64,000 nt of DNA from NCBI RefSeq assembly GCF_002742625.1, contig NZ_PEBF01000001.1:62001-126000 (forward strand), in the 5' to 3' direction. A model generated the notes under the pieces. The model was not told the origin of the DNA. It did not search any database and saw only the letters and a program-made list of their open reading frames with translations. This document shows, piece by piece, positions 16,914-26,505 of this stretch. Made by a program: the position numbers and the translations under genes. This stretch comes from Caulobacter sp. FWC2 (lineage in GTDB: Bacteria; Pseudomonadota; Alphaproteobacteria; Caulobacterales; Caulobacteraceae). Within the stretch, counting starts at the first letter, position 1. Every line of letters starts with the position of its first letter.

Positions 16914-17832
16914 GCAGGTGATGATGTTCGCCCTCGCCCGGCATGGCGGGTGAGGGGTCCTTGGCCTTGGTCGGGCGCGGCGGCGGCAGGTCGTCGCGGG
17001 CGGGGTCCTCGGCCAGCAGGTGGGCGGCCAGCATCAGGTCGGTCTTGACCGGGCCGAAGTCGGCCGCTGCCGTCCAGACGCGGATCGCGGCCTGTGCGAA
17101 GGCTTCCGACAGGTCGACGACCTCGATCATCACCGCCGGGTCCTTGCGGATGCGCGGGTCGCTCTCGGCCCGTTCGCGCAGGCGCTTGAGGACCATGACG
17201 AGATCCGTCTTCAGCGGGACCTTGAACAGCACATCCGCCCGCCGGCTGCGGTGGGCCGAGTAGTTCAGGATCACGTCGCCGAAGACCTTGCTGTTGGGGA
17301 TGATCACCTTGACGTTGTCGGGGGTGGCGATTTCGGTGAACAGCAGGTCCAGCGACTTGACCGTGCCGTTGCGGGTCGAGGTCTCGATGACGTCCCCGAC
17401 CTTGTAGGGGCGGAACAGCAGGATCATCACCCCGGCCGCCACGTTCGAAAGCGCGCCCTGCAAGGCCAGGCCGATGGCCAGGGACGCCGCGCCCAGCACC
17501 GCGATGATCGAGGTCGCCTGCACGCCTAATTGCTGCAGCACCGCCACCAGACCGACGGCGATCACCGCATAGCGCACCAGCGAGGCGCCGAAGCTCTCCA
17601 GCGTCGGATCGGGATTGTTCCGATGCACGCGGCCGAGGCCCCGGCGAACAACGCCCGCGGCCCAGCCCGCCACCCAGAAGGTGACCAGCAGGATCAGGGC
17701 GGCGACCACCAGGTTCACCGCCAGCTTGCCCAGCCAGTCCAGGAAATGTCCGAACATGGTCTCGTCGGCCTTCACGTTGGCGAGCGACGGCAGGGACGTA
17801 TCCGCCGGGATGATACTGGGCTTGGTCTTCAT
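16843..17832 (-). CDS. mscS: Small-conductance mechanosensitive channel (MscS family)
   Basis: A 329-residue inner-membrane protein with three hydrophobic helices (about residues 35-130) ending in the pore region with ASIIAVLGAASLAIGLALQGALSNVAAGVMI. The MscS beta domain follows (FRPYKVGDVIE, NGTVKSLDLLFTEI, PNSKVFGDVILNYS) and then a cytoplasmic alpha/beta domain. It opens under membrane tension to release solutes. The C-terminal tail is basic and proline-rich, and its 3' end overlaps the convergent cystathionine gamma-lyase gene by 71 bases. Confidence 0.93.
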   Translation of the reverse strand: MKTKPSIIPADTSLPSLANVKADETMFGHFLDWLGKLAVNLVVAALILLVTFWVAGWAAGVVRRGLGRVHRNNPDPTLESFGASLVRYAVIAVGLVAVLQQLGVQATSIIAVLGAASLAIGLALQGALSNVAAGVMILLFRPYKVGDVIETSTRNGTVKSLDLLFTEIATPDNVKVIIPNSKVFGDVILNYSAHRSRRADVLFKVPLKTDLVMVLKRLRERAESDPRIRKDPAVMIEVVDLSEAFAQAAIRVWTAAADFGPVKTDLMLAAHLLAEDPARDDLPPPRPTKAKDPSPAMPGEGEHHHLLSLIKPRRGRKSGPGKTQSPPKA

Positions 17833-17976
17833 GGAGTTCTCGATAGGCGCCCCCGCCGTGTTCGGTCAACGACAAGGCGCGCCGACGGTTCCGCTTGATC
17901 GCCCTTGTGGCGAGGAAACAGTCGGTTACATCAATTGGCTCGAAATCGCCGTGAACCGACACTAGAGGCTGCGCCC

Positions 17977-19137
17977 ATGAGCATGCCCTTCATCGACCTC
18001 GCCGCGCAGCAGCGCCGGATTCGCGACAAGATCGACGCCGCCATCGCCAAGGTGCTGGACAGCGGCGCCTATGTCATGGGCCCGCAGGTTCGAGAGTTGG
18101 AGGCCAAGCTTGCCGAATTCGGCCAGGCCAAGCTGGCCCTGTCCTGCGCCAACGGCACTGACGCCATCGCCCTGCCGCTGATGGCCTGGGGTGTGGGCCC
18201 GGGCGACGCGGTGTTCTGCCCGTCCTTCACCTTCGCCGCGACGCCGGAAGTCGTGCCGTGGGTCGACGCCACCCCGGTGTTCGTCGACGTGCTGCCCGAC
18301 ACCTACAATCTCGATCCGGCCAAGCTCGAAGCCGCCATCGCCGGCGTGAAGGCCGAGGGCAAGCTGGTCCCCAAGGTGGTGATCGCCGTCGACCTGTTCG
18401 GCCAGCCCGCCGACTATCCGGCGATCAAGGCCATCTGCGATCGCGAAGGCCTTAAGCTCATCGCCGACAGCGCCCAGGGCTTTGGCTGCACCCTGAACGG
18501 CCAGCATCCGCTGCACTGGGCCGATGTGGCCACCACCAGCTTCTTCCCGGCCAAGCCGCTGGGCTGCTATGGCGACGGCGGGGCGGTGCTGACCAACGAC
18601 GCCCGCCTGTGGGACCTGATGGACAGCTACCGCGTCCACGGCAAGGCGGTCGGTCCGGACCTCGAGGGCAAGACCTTCGACCACGACCCCAAATATCTGA
18701 ACCCCCGCATCGGCATGAACTCGCGCCTCGACACGATCCAGGCGGCGATCCTGATCGAGAAGCTGGCCATCTTCGCCGAGGAGATCGCCCTGCGTCAGGT
18801 CGTGGCCGACCGCTATGCCGAGGGCCTGAAGGGCGCGGTGCTGTCGACCCCGGCGGTGATCGACGGCGGCGTCTCGGTCTGGGCCCAGTACGTGATCGAG
18901 CACGCCAACCGCGATGGCCTGGCAGCCCACCTGAAGACGCAAGGCGTGCCGACGGCGGTCTACTATCCGGTCCCCATGCACGTGCAGGCGCCGTACGCGG
19001 CCTTCCCGCGCGGCGCGGGCGGCCTGCCGGTGACGGAGGCCAAGGCCGAAACCGTGCTGGCCCTGCCGATGCACCCCTATCTGGGCGAAGCCGACCAGCA
19101 AAAGATCATCGACGCCATCCGCGCCTTCAACGGCTAG
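17977..19137 (+). CDS. DegT/DnrJ/EryC1 aminotransferase, WbpE-like
   Basis: A 386-residue PLP sugar aminotransferase. It has FIDLAAQQ at the start, CANGTDA, DSAQGFG (Asp about 164) and the Schiff-base Lys at about K193 in SFFPAKPLGCYGDGG. The pattern closely follows WbpE-type enzymes, which add an amino group at C3 of UDP-N-acetyl-3-oxo-glucuronate for O-antigen; that substrate is inferred from remembered family resemblance. ATG 17977 has GAGG 8 bases upstream; the open frame extends upstream but looks non-coding. No other genes of such a pathway are adjacent, so partners must lie elsewhere. Confidence 0.87.
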   Translation: MSMPFIDLAAQQRRIRDKIDAAIAKVLDSGAYVMGPQVRELEAKLAEFGQAKLALSCANGTDAIALPLMAWGVGPGDAVFCPSFTFAATPEVVPWVDATPVFVDVLPDTYNLDPAKLEAAIAGVKAEGKLVPKVVIAVDLFGQPADYPAIKAICDREGLKLIADSAQGFGCTLNGQHPLHWADVATTSFFPAKPLGCYGDGGAVLTNDARLWDLMDSYRVHGKAVGPDLEGKTFDHDPKYLNPRIGMNSRLDTIQAAILIEKLAIFAEEIALRQVVADRYAEGLKGAVLSTPAVIDGGVSVWAQYVIEHANRDGLAAHLKTQGVPTAVYYPVPMHVQAPYAAFPRGAGGLPVTEAKAETVLALPMHPYLGEADQQKIIDAIRAFNG

Positions 19138-19148
19138 GCCGAGGTCGC

Positions 19149-20333
19149 TTAAGCCGCCTTCAGAGCCCGGCGACGCAGCAGATTCACCGCCTGCAGCGCC
19201 GTCGCCGCGGCGGTCAGGGCCATGCCCATGGCGCAGACGCCCGTCCAGCCCATCGATGTCCAAAGGGTCACGGCGACGGCCGAGCCGATCGCGCCGCCCA
19301 CGAACATGCCGCCCATGAAGACGGTGTTCAGGCGAGCCCGGGCCTCGGGCCTCAGGGCGTAGACGATGTGCTGGTTGGAGACGAGGGCGCTCTGGATCGC
19401 GAAGTCCAGCAGGATCACCCCGACGATCAAGCCCGCGATCCCGCCCCAAAGGCCGAAGATCAGCCACGAAACCAGGGCTAGGGCCGCCCCCAGCATGACG
19501 ACCGGCCGCGGGCCGCGCTTGTCGGCGATGCGTCCGGCGATCGGCGCGGCCAGGATGCCGACGGCCCCGATCACGCCGAACAGGCCGGCGATGTCCGAGC
19601 CCAGGTGGAAGTCCTGCAGATGCAGGGCCAGCACCGTCCAGAAGGCGGTGAAGGTGGCGAACAACAGGGCCTGGGTGGCGACGGCCAGCCGCAGCGAACC
19701 GAACTCACGCCACAACTTCTCCAGCGAGATCAGCAGGCGCCCGTAGGAGAGGTCCGACTCCGGGTGGCTGCGCGGCAGCTTCAGGGCCATCCAGCCGCCG
19801 GCCGCCAGGGCCACCGGCGCGGCCAGCCAGAACATCATCCGCCAGCCGTAGTGAGCGCCGACGAAGCCGGCCAGGGTTCGGCTCAGCAGGATGCCGCACA
19901 GTAGGCCGGCCATCACCGTGCCGACCGTCGCGCCGCGCTTCTCGGGCGGGGCCAGGTGGGCGGCGAACGGCACGATCTGCTGGGCCACCGTGGCGGCCGC
20001 GCCCAGCAGCAGCGAGGTCAGGATCATCAGTCCTGCGGTCGGGGCCAGGGCCGTGGCGACAAGGGCTAGGGCCAGCACCAGGAACTGCACCACGATCAGC
20101 CGTCGCCGCTCGACCAGATCGCCCAGCGGCACCAGCAGGAAGAGGCCCGCCGCGTAGCCCGCCTGGGTCGCGGTTGGGATCATCGCCGTGACGCCGCTGG
20201 GCAGGTCCTTCAGCATCAGGCCCAGCATCGGCTGGTTGTAGTAGAGGTTGGCGACCGCCAGGCCGGTGGCCGCCGCCATGGCCAGGGTCAGGCCGCGGGT
20301 CAGGACGCCGTCAGCGGGTTTGTCGTGGGTCAT
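19149..20333 (-). CDS. MFS transporter (exporter type)
   Basis: A 394-residue major-facilitator protein with about twelve hydrophobic spans. It begins with [16 protein letters not shown], seen in a family of putative drug or sugar exporters, and carries a cytoplasmic loop with basic residues ([13 protein letters not shown]) after the second span. The start at 20333 is preceded by GGAGCTCCG. It converges with the aminotransferase gene (11-base gap) and diverges from a second MFS gene across 210 bases. The substrate is unknown. Confidence 0.88.
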   Translation of the reverse strand: MTHDKPADGVLTRGLTLAMAAATGLAVANLYYNQPMLGLMLKDLPSGVTAMIPTATQAGYAAGLFLLVPLGDLVERRRLIVVQFLVLALALVATALAPTAGLMILTSLLLGAAATVAQQIVPFAAHLAPPEKRGATVGTVMAGLLCGILLSRTLAGFVGAHYGWRMMFWLAAPVALAAGGWMALKLPRSHPESDLSYGRLLISLEKLWREFGSLRLAVATQALLFATFTAFWTVLALHLQDFHLGSDIAGLFGVIGAVGILAAPIAGRIADKRGPRPVVMLGAALALVSWLIFGLWGGIAGLIVGVILLDFAIQSALVSNQHIVYALRPEARARLNTVFMGGMFVGGAIGSAVAVTLWTSMGWTGVCAMGMALTAAATALQAVNLLRRRALKAA

Positions 20334-20543
20334 CGGAGCTCCGGGAGCGCAGCGCCAGGCGCGCTCGAACAAGACATTCGCGGGGCCTGATATAAGGGCG
20401 GGTGCGGCGGCTCACGACCTATATCAAGGGATGAGGCGCCGACCGCAGGTTGGCGCGATAGACTAGGGGGCCTATATCCGCCCGATACGTTTCGCCGGGT
20501 CCTGTCCGATCATGAGCGGGGCGACAGCCCCAGGGACAATCCG

Positions 20544-21794
20544 ATGTCAGACACCGCGCCGTCGCCGCACCCCGGCATGGGCTTTGGCCAGTTCGTCGCC
20601 CTGATCGCGGCGATGATGGCGACCAACGCCCTGGCCATCGACTCGATGCTGCCGGCCCTGCCGCACATCGGCGAGGCGCTGGGTATCCAGGACCCCAACG
20701 CCCGCCAGTGGGTGATCACGTCCTATCTGCTCGGCTTCGGCGTTGCGCAACTGGCCTACGGCTCGCTCGCGGACCGCTATGGCCGCAAGCCGGTGCTGAT
20801 GGTCGGGCTGACGCTCTACACGCTCTTCGCGGCCCTCTGCGCGTTCTCAACCTCCTTCGAGATGCTGCTGATCGCACGGTTCCTGACCGGCCTGGGCGCG
20901 GCCTCGACGCGGGTGCTCTCGGTGTCGATCGTCCGCGACTGCTACGCCGGCCGCCAGATGGCGCGGGTGATGTCCCTGGCCTTCATCGTCTTCCTGGCCA
21001 CCCCGATCATCGCCCCGTCGCTGGGCCAGGCGATCATGCTGTTCGCCTCATGGCGCTGGATCTTCGGCGTCCTGTCGATCTTCGGCCTGATCGTCATGGC
21101 CTGGGCGGCGATCAAGCTGCCCGAGACCCAGCATCCGGAAGACCGCATCCCGATCTCGGTGGCCGGCGTCACCTCGGCCTTCAAGGTCGCCCTGACCGAC
21201 CGCATCGCCATGGGCTACACGATCGCCGCCGCCCTGGTGCTGAGCGGCCTGTTCGGCTTCCTCAACTCGGCCCAGCAGGTGTTCGCCGAGGTGCTGGGCG
21301 CGGGCGACATCTTCCCGCTGATCTTCGCCGCCATCGCCGGGACCATGGCGGTCTCGTCGCTGTTGAATTCGCGGATCGTCGAGAAGCTGGGCATGCGCAA
21401 GGTCTCGCACTGGGCGCTGATCGGCTTCATCGTCTTCGCCGGCGCCCACGCCGTGATCGCCATCACCGGCCACGAAACTCTGTTGAGCTTCTCCCTGATG
21501 CAGGCCGCGATGATGTTCTGCTTCGGTCTGGTGATGTCGAACTTCGGGGCCATCGCCATGGAACCGCTGGGCCATGTCGCGGGGGCCGCCGCCTCGATCC
21601 AGGGCTTCATCACCACGATCGGTGGGGCGCTGTTCGGCTTTCTCATTGGGCAGATGTTCGACGGCACGACGGTGCCGTTGACCCTGGGCTTCATGGGTTT
21701 CGGTCTGGCGGGTCTGGTGACCGTGCTGGCCACCGAAAGGGGCAAGCTGTTCCAGACCGGCGCACCGGCCCCCGCCCAGGCCGCCGTTCACTAG
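20544..21794 (+). CDS. MFS transporter of the Bcr/CflA drug-efflux family
   Basis: A 416-residue twelve-helix protein. The family marks are DSMLPALPHIGEALG in helix 1, the motif A loop GSLADRYGRKPVLMVG, and motif C-like ATPIIAPSLGQ in helix 5. Homologues export bicyclomycin, chloramphenicol or cysteine derivatives. Its stop codon shares the palindrome CTAG with the stop of the convergent hybrid kinase gene (21791-21794). The specific substrate is not predictable. Confidence 0.9.
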   Translation: MSDTAPSPHPGMGFGQFVALIAAMMATNALAIDSMLPALPHIGEALGIQDPNARQWVITSYLLGFGVAQLAYGSLADRYGRKPVLMVGLTLYTLFAALCAFSTSFEMLLIARFLTGLGAASTRVLSVSIVRDCYAGRQMARVMSLAFIVFLATPIIAPSLGQAIMLFASWRWIFGVLSIFGLIVMAWAAIKLPETQHPEDRIPISVAGVTSAFKVALTDRIAMGYTIAAALVLSGLFGFLNSAQQVFAEVLGAGDIFPLIFAAIAGTMAVSSLLNSRIVEKLGMRKVSHWALIGFIVFAGAHAVIAITGHETLLSFSLMQAAMMFCFGLVMSNFGAIAMEPLGHVAGAAASIQGFITTIGGALFGFLIGQMFDGTTVPLTLGFMGFGLAGLVTVLATERGKLFQTGAPAPAQAAVH

Positions 21795-23563
21795 CTCAGG
21801 CGGCTTGCTTCGGCCAATTCCGGGGGCTTGGCGCGGTCCAGCGCCGCGTAGAGCGCCCTGATGTCCAGGGGCTTGGCCAGCCAGTCCGTCATGCCGGCGT
21901 CGTGGCAGGCCTGGACCTCGTCGTCGGCCACGCCGGCGCTGAAGCCGATCACTGGCGTGTCGTGGTTCAGGCCGCGGCCGGCTCGCAGGCGACGCGTGGC
22001 CTCGCGACCGTCCATCCCCGGCATGTTAACGTCCATCAGCACGACGTCGAAGGCCTGGGCCTCCAGATGCCTCAGCGCCTCCAGCCCGTCCGAGGCGGTG
22101 GTCAGGTCGACGCCAAAGGGCTCGAGCACCAGGGCCAGGGTCCGGCGATTGACCTCGTGGTCGTCGACGGCGAGGATTCGCAAGGTCCCGATGTCCGGCG
22201 CCGCGCGCTCGGGCTGAGCGGCGGGACGAGGGGTGTCCTGTTCCTGGCCGGCGGGCAGGACCAGAACGAGGCGAAAGATCGCGCCGCGTTCAGGACCGGC
22301 GCGAGCATCCAGCTCGCCGCCCATCAGCCGCGCCAGCTGGCGACTGACGGCCAAACCCAGGCCCGTGCCGCCATAGGTCCGCGCGGTCTCCTGCGAGGCC
22401 TGAGCGTAGGGGGTGAACAGCCGACTCATGGCGTCGTCGGCTATGCCGGGGCCATTGTCCTGGACCTCGATCGTCATCCGCACCCGGCCGTCCTCGGACG
22501 GTTCGGCGCAAAGTCGCAATTCGATGACGCCGTTCTCGGTGAACTTCACGGCGTTGGACAGCAGATTGTTGAGGATCTGCCGCAGACGGAAAGGGTCGCC
22601 GCGCACCCAGGCCGACGGCTGCTCGCCGGGCGGCTCGCGCAGGACAAGGCCTTTGGCGCGGGCGTTGGCGCTCCAGAAGCGGGTCGCGTCGCGGATCGCG
22701 CCCAGGGCGTCGAAGTCGCGATCCTCCAGGCTCATGGCCCGGGCCTCGATCTTGGCCTGGTCCAGCATGTCGGTCAGCAGCCCGGTCATCAGATGGCCGG
22801 CATCGACGATCAGCTCGGCCGTGGCGTGAGTCTGCGCCGGGTTGGTTCCCGCGCGGATCATGTGCGCTCCGGCCAGGATCGCCGACAGCGGCGTGCGCAG
22901 CTCGTGGCTGACGATGGCGGCCATGGCGGCGCGCTCCGACAGGGCCTCCTCCGTCTGAACCCGGCGGCGGTCGGCCTCTTCGCGGGCGGCGACCACGGCG
23001 CGGCGGTCGTTGTGCATGCGGCCCCAGATCGTGTGGACGGCCAGCATGAAAAAGCCGACGCAGACCGCCAGGATGGTCACCTGTTCGTGGGCGGACCCCC
23101 AGGCCAGGGCTGGCATGGCCGCCATGCTGAGCGCATACGGCGTCGCCCCCAGATAGAACAGCGGCCGGCTGTCGACGCCCGAGGCGACATTGTTCAGCGC
23201 CCCGCCGACCAGGACCATCAGGGCCAGCGCCATCAGCGGCGGCTGTCCGCTCTGCCAGAAGATCAGCACCGCGCCAGCGTGGACCGTGGCCATCGCCACC
23301 ATGGCCACCAGCATCAGCAGGATCCGCGCTTCCACATGGCGTTCGGGAAAGCGGCCCTTGGCGAATGGACGCACGGCGACGAACTCCAGCGCCTGAACCG
23401 AAAGGCTGGCGACCAGCCACAGCGGGATCAGGTCGTCGCGGCCAATCAAGCTCAGCGCCCAGCTCAGCAGCCCGGTCAGGCCGATGCGGGAATAGACCTG
23501 GCGATAGCGCTCGGTGGCGTTGACCCGCAGATGGGGCAGCAGGGACGCGAGAAAGGGGGACAT
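21791..23563 (-). CDS. Membrane hybrid sensor histidine kinase with receiver
   Basis: A 590-residue protein. The start at 23563 has AAGGAG 8 bases upstream. Five or so hydrophobic helices (about 20-175) precede a short linker, HisKA with SHELRTP (His about 220), HATPase with NNLLSNAVKF and YGGTGLGLA, and a receiver with LMDVNMPGMDG (Asp about 511) and a C-terminal KPLD. No separate sensor domain is evident. It parallels the truncated kinase at the window start, including the EPFGVD segment in the receiver. The ligase gene ends 58 bases upstream on the same strand and might be co-transcribed. Confidence 0.93.
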   Translation of the reverse strand: MSPFLASLLPHLRVNATERYRQVYSRIGLTGLLSWALSLIGRDDLIPLWLVASLSVQALEFVAVRPFAKGRFPERHVEARILLMLVAMVAMATVHAGAVLIFWQSGQPPLMALALMVLVGGALNNVASGVDSRPLFYLGATPYALSMAAMPALAWGSAHEQVTILAVCVGFFMLAVHTIWGRMHNDRRAVVAAREEADRRRVQTEEALSERAAMAAIVSHELRTPLSAILAGAHMIRAGTNPAQTHATAELIVDAGHLMTGLLTDMLDQAKIEARAMSLEDRDFDALGAIRDATRFWSANARAKGLVLREPPGEQPSAWVRGDPFRLRQILNNLLSNAVKFTENGVIELRLCAEPSEDGRVRMTIEVQDNGPGIADDAMSRLFTPYAQASQETARTYGGTGLGLAVSRQLARLMGGELDARAGPERGAIFRLVLVLPAGQEQDTPRPAAQPERAAPDIGTLRILAVDDHEVNRRTLALVLEPFGVDLTTASDGLEALRHLEAQAFDVVLMDVNMPGMDGREATRRLRAGRGLNHDTPVIGFSAGVADDEVQACHDAGMTDWLAKPLDIRALYAALDRAKPPELAEASRLS

Positions 23564-23621
23564 CGGCGTACTCCTTGCAAACTTGCGTAGGGGTACATGG
23601 CAAACGAGAGGTGAACGCCGA

Positions 23622-25235
23622 TCACGGTTCCAGCATGGCTTCCAGTGTTTTGAGTTCATCGGCCTCTCGCGAAGGCTTGTCCCATCGGATGCGGTTGATG
23701 CGCGGGAAGCGCATGGCGACGCCCGACTTGTGCCGGGTCGAGCGTTGCAGGCCCTCGAAGGCGACCTCGAACACCAGGCCGTGCTCCAGGTCGGCCCGCA
23801 CCGAACGCACCGGCCCGAAACGCTCGATGGTGTGGTCGCGGACGAACTTGTCGATCAGCTTCAGCTCCTCGTCGGTGAAGCCGAAATAGGCCTTGCCGAC
23901 CGGGGTCAGGGCGCGGCGGCCCTCTTCGTCCTCGCGCCAGACGCCGAAGGTGTAGTCGGAATAGAAGCTGGAGCGCTTGCCGTGGCCGCGCTGGGCGTAC
24001 ATCAGCACCGCGTCGATCAGGTGCGGGTCGCGCTTCCACTTGAACCAGGGCCCCTTGGGCCGGCCCGGCTCGTAGACGCTGTCGCGGCGCTTCAGCATCA
24101 GGCCTTCAGAGAGGCGTGCGTCGCCCTCGGGCGGATCCAGGCGCAGGGCGGCCAACTGTTCCCAGGTCTCGAAGGGCTGGAGAGGCGACAGGTCGATGCG
24201 GGGCGTCGTCAGCCGCGCCACGAACGCCTCCAGTCGCGCCCTGCGCTCGACGAAGGGCAGGGACCGCACATCCTCCTCGCCGTCCATCATCAGGTCATAG
24301 GCGCGGATGCCGGCCGGGAAGCTGGCCAGCTGCTTGCTGTCCACCGTCTTCCGGTTCAGCCGCTGCTGCAGCTCGCCGAACGGCGCCAGGGCGCCGTCGC
24401 GCAGAACCAGAAGCTCGCCGTCGATCGCGCCTTCGAAGTCCAGCGCCTCCACCACATCGGGAAAGCTGGCCGAGATGTCGTCGCCGGTGCGGGTATAAAG
24501 CCGCCGTTCGCCGCGCTCGCTGACCGCCTGGACACGGATGCCGTCCCACTTCCATTCAGCCACGTAGGCGGCGGGGTCCAGCTTGGCGAAGTCGACGGCC
24601 TCGTCGATCGGCTGGGCCAGCATCACCGGCCGGAAACGTCCCGGCGCGTCGGGCGACGGGCGCTCGGAGCGGCCTTCCAGCCAGGCGAAGAGGTCGCCAT
24701 AGGGCGGGCTCATCGCGTGCCAGACCTCCTCGATCTCGCCGATCTCGACGCCGCCGAAATTGGCGCAGGCCTGCTTGGCCAGGCGCGAGGACACCCCGAC
24801 CCGCAGGCCGCCGGTCATCAGCTTCAGCAGCGCCCAGCGGCCGTCTGGATCCAGGGCGTCCAGCCAGCCCTCGATCAGGCGCTGGACCTCCGGGCGGGAG
24901 GCCGAGTGCAGGGCTTCAATGACCTCGGACAGTTCCGGCGGCCGGTTGGCGCCCGGGCGCGTCGGCCAGACCAGGGCGACGGTCTCGGCCAGGTCCCCGA
25001 CATAGTCGTAGGACCAGGCGAACAGCTGGGCGTCCATCCGCGCCTCGACCGCCTTGCGGATGAACGCCGGCTTGGCGGCGTTGAACGACAGCGCTCCGGT
25101 CAGCGCCGCCAGGGCATAGCCGCGATCGGGGTCCGGCGTCTGGCGCAGATGGTCGGCGATCAGGGTCAGCTTGGCGTTGCGCGAGCTGGTCAGGGACAGC
25201 CGGTCGAGCAGGTGGGCGAAGGCGCGCATGGACAT
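23622..25235 (-). CDS. ATP-dependent DNA ligase
   Basis: A 537-residue ligase. An all-alpha N-terminal domain (about 1-200) precedes the nucleotidyltransferase domain, with motif I EWKWDGIR and the adenylated Lys at about K229. Then come GELLV (motif III-like), SEGLMLKRRDS (motif IV), WFKWKRD (motif V) and an OB fold. It matches the class found in many alpha- and gammaproteobacteria, annotated as a cisplatin-damage-response ligase and usually clustered with a ligase-associated exonuclease or Lhr helicase. Neither partner is here; a membrane protein gene lies 19 bases upstream instead. It is expected to act in repair, alongside an NAD-dependent ligase elsewhere. Confidence 0.93.
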   Translation of the reverse strand: MSMRAFAHLLDRLSLTSSRNAKLTLIADHLRQTPDPDRGYALAALTGALSFNAAKPAFIRKAVEARMDAQLFAWSYDYVGDLAETVALVWPTRPGANRPPELSEVIEALHSASRPEVQRLIEGWLDALDPDGRWALLKLMTGGLRVGVSSRLAKQACANFGGVEIGEIEEVWHAMSPPYGDLFAWLEGRSERPSPDAPGRFRPVMLAQPIDEAVDFAKLDPAAYVAEWKWDGIRVQAVSERGERRLYTRTGDDISASFPDVVEALDFEGAIDGELLVLRDGALAPFGELQQRLNRKTVDSKQLASFPAGIRAYDLMMDGEEDVRSLPFVERRARLEAFVARLTTPRIDLSPLQPFETWEQLAALRLDPPEGDARLSEGLMLKRRDSVYEPGRPKGPWFKWKRDPHLIDAVLMYAQRGHGKRSSFYSDYTFGVWREDEEGRRALTPVGKAYFGFTDEELKLIDKFVRDHTIERFGPVRSVRADLEHGLVFEVAFEGLQRSTRHKSGVAMRFPRINRIRWDKPSREADELKTLEAMLEP

Positions 25236-25254
25236 GGAACGCAGTTCGCTTCTT

Positions 25255-25971
25255 TTAGCTCGCTCGAGTTTCGTCCAGCTGGCCCAGGATCATGATCTTC
25301 TGCCAGATCTTGCGCCCCAGGTCCGAGGCCAGGGTCTCGATATCGTTGACGGCCGCGATGATGACCGGGTCGTCGCTCTCGCCGGCATAGAGGGCGGCCA
25401 GCTTGGCGGTCAGGGCCAGCATCTCGGCGCAGTAGTCGAGATAGCGCGAGAGCTGAAAGCTGGTCATGTCGCGCTTGGGCGAGTGGCGGGTCGCCGGACC
25501 CAGGATCACGGTCGGATCCTTGGTCAGCTGATGCATGTCGATGACGTGGCAGAACGAGCGCAGCTCGTGCAGGGCTTTCTGGACTCGCTGCTGTTTCCAG
25601 CGCCGCTCCAGCGAGGCCAGGAACCAGGCCGCCGCGCCGGAGAGCAAGGCGAGATTGGCCGCCGACTCCAGGCCTTGGGCCAGGCCGAAGCCTTCCTTGG
25701 CGCGAACGACCGCGCTCCAGTCCAGGCGCCAGGCAAGCATGATCTCCAGGGCGATCCCGCCCAGGACGATCAGGGTCACCATCAGACGCAGGACCAGATA
25801 GGGCCGGGAGATCCGGCGCGCGTGGGCCGCCGTGCGCTGGCCGGTTTCGCTGAGACGGCCGCAGACCTCAGCCAAGCCCGAAGCCGGGAAGCGTTCGGCC
25901 ACGCGGGCGTAGAGGTTGTCGAGCGTCTCGACCACCTTGCTCGCGTCCAGCTTCTGACGATCCCTGGCCAT
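25255..25971 (-). CDS. Two-span membrane protein of unknown function
   Basis: A 238-residue protein I do not recognise. Residues 1-58 are basic and cytoplasmic-looking. Two hydrophobic segments follow (about 60-80 and 102-120), then a mostly helical, charged C-terminal half with HELRSFCHVIDMHQLTKDP and a long amphipathic end. There is no signal peptide and no enzyme motif visible. It sits 19 bases upstream of the DNA ligase on the same strand, so the two are almost certainly co-transcribed. A functional link to repair is only inferred. Confidence 0.72.
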   Translation of the reverse strand: MARDRQKLDASKVVETLDNLYARVAERFPASGLAEVCGRLSETGQRTAAHARRISRPYLVLRLMVTLIVLGGIALEIMLAWRLDWSAVVRAKEGFGLAQGLESAANLALLSGAAAWFLASLERRWKQQRVQKALHELRSFCHVIDMHQLTKDPTVILGPATRHSPKRDMTSFQLSRYLDYCAEMLALTAKLAALYAGESDDPVIIAAVNDIETLASDLGRKIWQKIMILGQLDETRAS

Positions 25972-26026
25972 GCCGCGCCATAGCGCAGGTTCATGACCGC
26001 TCGCGCAAGGGGAGGAACGGTGTTAG

Positions 26027-26046
26027 ATTAAAACAATCGTTTGAAT
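26027..26046. promoter_or_regulatory. 20-bp TetR-like operator palindrome before thioesterase gene
   Basis: An A/T-rich imperfect palindrome (16 of 20 positions symmetric, core AAACAATCGTTT) sits 29 bases before the start at 26075. The shape resembles sites of acyl-CoA-responsive TetR-type regulators of fatty-acid genes. The regulator is not in the window. Confidence 0.4.
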
Positions 26047-26074
26047 TCGCGTCAGGAAAGCAAAGAAGGCGATC

Positions 26075-26505
26075 ATGGACGACACGATTCCCGAGGGCTT
26101 CGGCCCTCATGTCCGCAAGAGCCCGCTGACCGATCCCTGGGAGCCGCTCTATGCCCGCCAGGCCTCGGACCGGCTGGTGCTGGGTGTCCGCGTGCGGCCA
26201 GAGCACTGCAATTCGCGGAACATGCCGCACGGCGGCTTCCTGGCGGCGCTGGCCGACAACGCCATGGGACTGTCGCTGGGCGTGAACCTGGCCGCCGCGC
26301 GACAGCCGGTGGGCGGTCTCGTGACCGTGTCGCTGACCGTGGACTATCTGGGCTCGGCCAAACTCGGGCAGTGGCTCGCGTTCGACACCGACTTCGTCAA
26401 GCTGGGTCGCTCGATCTGCTTCGCCGAGGCGACGGTGCGCGCGGACGGGGCTCCCATCGCGCGCGCCCGTGCAACCTTCAAGGTGCTTGAGGCTAAAGCC
26501 ACCGC

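Noticed and set aside
20708..23590. A 960-codon open frame on the + strand across the Bcr-type MFS and hybrid kinase genes
   Set aside because: Composition is typical of out-of-frame GC-rich DNA and both underlying genes have clear conserved domains in other frames.
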